A model generated the notes under the pieces. That model made no database searches, was not told the origin of the DNA, and saw only the letters and a list, made by a program, of their open reading frames with translations. The position numbers were made by a program, and so were the translations under genes. Source: Proteromonas lacertae (lineage: Eukaryota > Sar > Bigyra > Opalinata > Proteromonadidae). From it: 64,000 nucleotides of DNA. The DNA lies in the NCBI GenBank assembly GCA_002245135.1, contig NGBS01000017.1, positions 62,001 to 126,000 on the forward strand. Reading direction: 5' to 3'. Positions 62,181 to 64,000 of this stretch are shown here, piece by piece (position 1 is the first letter of the stretch; every line of letters begins with the position of its first letter).

Positions 62181-64000
62181 ATGAACGAGGCTCCTAGGCG
62201 TCGTGGAAGACCACGAAAGAATCCAATTCCATGCGATAACCGTAAAGGCTCGTATTATGATATTTACAAGGCTCCTTCCTTTATGAGTCAGACATGGACT
62301 AAAGAAGAGGATAGAGTATAACAATTTAAATATAATAAATTAATTTATAGGAAATATTACAATATGCGGAAAAATCAAACAAGAATTGGTTTTCTGCACC
62401 TTCTTATTTTCATACTGTTGGTAAAAGAACTCCATTTGATTATTCAAGACGTTACAATTATTTAACACAAATAAAAAACCAATGGACACCCCTTGAAGAT
62501 GACAAATTAGTTCAATTAGTAAGTCAATTCGGAGATCACAACTGGCAAGCTGTTTCTAAATCATTGCCAGGTCATACAGCAAAGCAATGTTGTATAAGGT
62601 ATTCAGGATTATTAGCTTCGCAAGCAACAGAGCCATGGACAGAAGAAGAAGATCAAATTATATATAATCTATATAGTAACTATGGAACTCAATACGCTAA
62701 ATATATCTCAGAATTACCAGGACGAACTTTAGATGAAATAAAGGTGCATACAATGAATTTAATTCAACAATCTCCAAATGACACTATCAACACCAATAAT
62801 GATGAAGAAGAAATATTAGACGTATTATCAGAGACAAAATCATTACCACAAATATCCTCAACTAGTCCACATAAAACATTTTTGAAATTAGATGAAAAAC
62901 CAGAAGTTTATCAAAGAGCAGTAAAAGCAGTATCTTATTATAATAGTAAATATTTAGAAGATGAAAGGAAAAGAAATGAAAAATTAATCAATTTTGAATT
63001 AAATAATTATCATTTAAAAAAGATTGAAAAATTATTACAAGATAAAAATGGTAAATCTCAACAACAACTTCCTCAACAGCAGCAGCAACAACAACAACAA
63101 CAATCTCAGTATAATAATAATTACAATAATCTCAATGAAATCTCGCCAAGATATTATTATGGAAATGATTTCTTAGATAATAATGGTATTGGTGATGAGT
63201 TTCAAAATAATCCATATTTATTATCATCATCATCATATTCTCCACGTTTACCATTTACACAGCCAAGCCAACATAGTCATCATCCACACCAACAACAACA
63301 AACTCCAACTATGTCATCTACATCACCTTCATCTTCTTATTATATTAACAACAACAACAATAACAATGACAATATGATGAATATGATGATGATGGGTATG
63401 ATGAATGATGATAATATGATTATTTCACCTCGTCTATCTCCAAAGACATCTCCACGATTATTAAGATCAAGAACACCATCTCCACGACCTGTAGATCGAT
63501 ATATTGTTGATGATAATCCATTACTTTCATCAACAAATTATAATTCTTACAATAATAATAATAATAATAATAATGGTTATTACTATTATAACGGTGTATT
63601 ATATAATGATATTAGTCCAAGATATTCTCCTCGAGTTATATCTCCAAGATTACTAAGTGGTAGTGGTGGTAATACTAATCCAGGTGATATTTCTCCATCT
63701 TTAAATGATTTATTTAATAGCAATAACAATAATATAATTGATAATGCATTTGGATTATCAGATTTAAATACCAGTAATAACAATAGCAATATTTCTCCTA
63801 AATATAATAGTAATAATAATTATGAATATTTACCATCTCCTAATATATCACCAAGGTCAGCTACACTTGGTAATATAGAAACTCCTCTATCAGCTATATC
63901 GGAAGGATCATTGAAGAATTTTTGGCAAGAAATGGATGATAATGATTATAAACAACAACAGAAGCAGCAGCAGAACAACAACAACAGTTACCTCCACCAC
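62181..64000 (+). CDS. AT-hook / Myb-repeat DNA-binding protein with SP-rich tail (partial, runs off the edge)
   Basis: Starts MNEAPRRRGRPRKNP, an AT-hook (RGRPRK). One intron of 35 nt (about 62317-62351) leads to three Myb/SANT repeats: TWTKEEDREILQYAE, QWTPLEDDKLVQLV with HTAKQCCIRYSGLL, and PWTEEEDQIIYNLYSNYG. The Trp spacing is normal in the second repeat; the first is irregular. After a helical stretch comes a long low-complexity tail with poly-Gln, poly-Asn, Met-rich runs and about ten SPR/SPK motifs (ISPR, YSPR, TSPR, PSPR), possible sites for proline-directed kinases. The frame is open from 62352 to the window end, so the C-terminus is missing. Role: transcriptional regulator or chromatin protein; target unknown. 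Confidence 0.88.
63073..63105. repeat. CAG/CAA tract (poly-Gln) in the Myb gene
   Basis: Mixed CAG and CAA codons giving a run of about ten Gln. Further Asn and Gln tracts follow at 63340-63370, 63550-63575 and 63950-63985. Confidence 0.8.

Noticed and set aside
1-64000. Dictyostelium-like host because of AT richness and poly-Asn
   Set aside because: Introns are shorter with GTAT donors, and there are likely cilium genes, which dictyostelids lack. Lineage left open.
1-64000. CRISPR arrays, prokaryotic operons, rRNA genes
   Set aside because: No regularly spaced repeats, no ribosome-binding sites and no rRNA-like sequence seen; spliceosomal introns are throughout.

Overview
The window is nuclear DNA from an AT-rich, gene-dense eukaryotic microbe, probably a flagellated protist. 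Genes lie on both strands and carry many very short introns (mostly 23-55 nt, longest about 81) that begin GTAT and end TAG. TAA, TAG and TGA are all used as stops, so the code looks standard. Poly-Asn and poly-Gln tracts are common. Cilium-linked genes (NEK kinase, UPF0193/EVG1-like, TPH coiled-coil), TORC1 (Raptor), condensin II (CAP-H2), glucosidase II, a Rab3GAP2-like protein, inositol polyphosphate kinase and a hAT transposon give a broadly complete eukaryotic gene set. I cannot place the lineage from sequence alone.

Layout, left to right: NEK kinase (-); a 1.7 kb AT-rich gap; pseudokinase-LRR gene 1 (-); a truncated Raptor WD40 copy (-); a large lipase-RUN-like-PX-Rubicon-homology gene (+); an RPEL-repeat actin-binding protein (-); UPF0193-like, a short-chain dehydrogenase and a TPH coiled-coil gene (+); pseudokinase-LRR gene 2 (-); a tandem two-repeat CNBD channel (-); BTB-like/Ig-like/SPRY gene (+); RNF113/Cwc24 (+); a dynein-adaptor-like coiled coil (-); glucosidase II alpha (-); ITPK (+); two tandem TPR genes (+); a complete hAT transposon (+); CAP-H2 (-); Raptor (+); pseudokinase-LRR gene 3, decayed (+), with a relic of a fourth; Rab3GAP2-like (+); ARM-like (-); metallophosphoesterase (-); cyclophilin (+); an AT-hook/Myb protein running off the right edge (+).

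Main points. (1) A pseudokinase-LRR family in three copies plus a relic, whose introns fall at the same residue of successive LRRs. (2) An inverted duplication of about 2.2 kb joining the 3' end of Raptor to the 5' part of a pseudokinase-LRR gene, the two copies about 40 kb apart. (3) A single reading frame encoding two 6TM-CNBD potassium-type channel units. (4) An apparent lipase-RUN-PX-RH fusion. (5) TPR genes with one phase-0 exon per repeat. (6) A hAT element with matching 8-bp target duplications. (7) A GGCTTGA/TCAAGCC motif in several short intergenic or divergent promoter regions. Several otherwise conserved genes need a single-base change, often in an A or T run, to stay in frame. This suggests homopolymer errors in the assembly for those genes, while gene 3 of the pseudokinase family shows real decay (a 34-bp deletion between short repeats).
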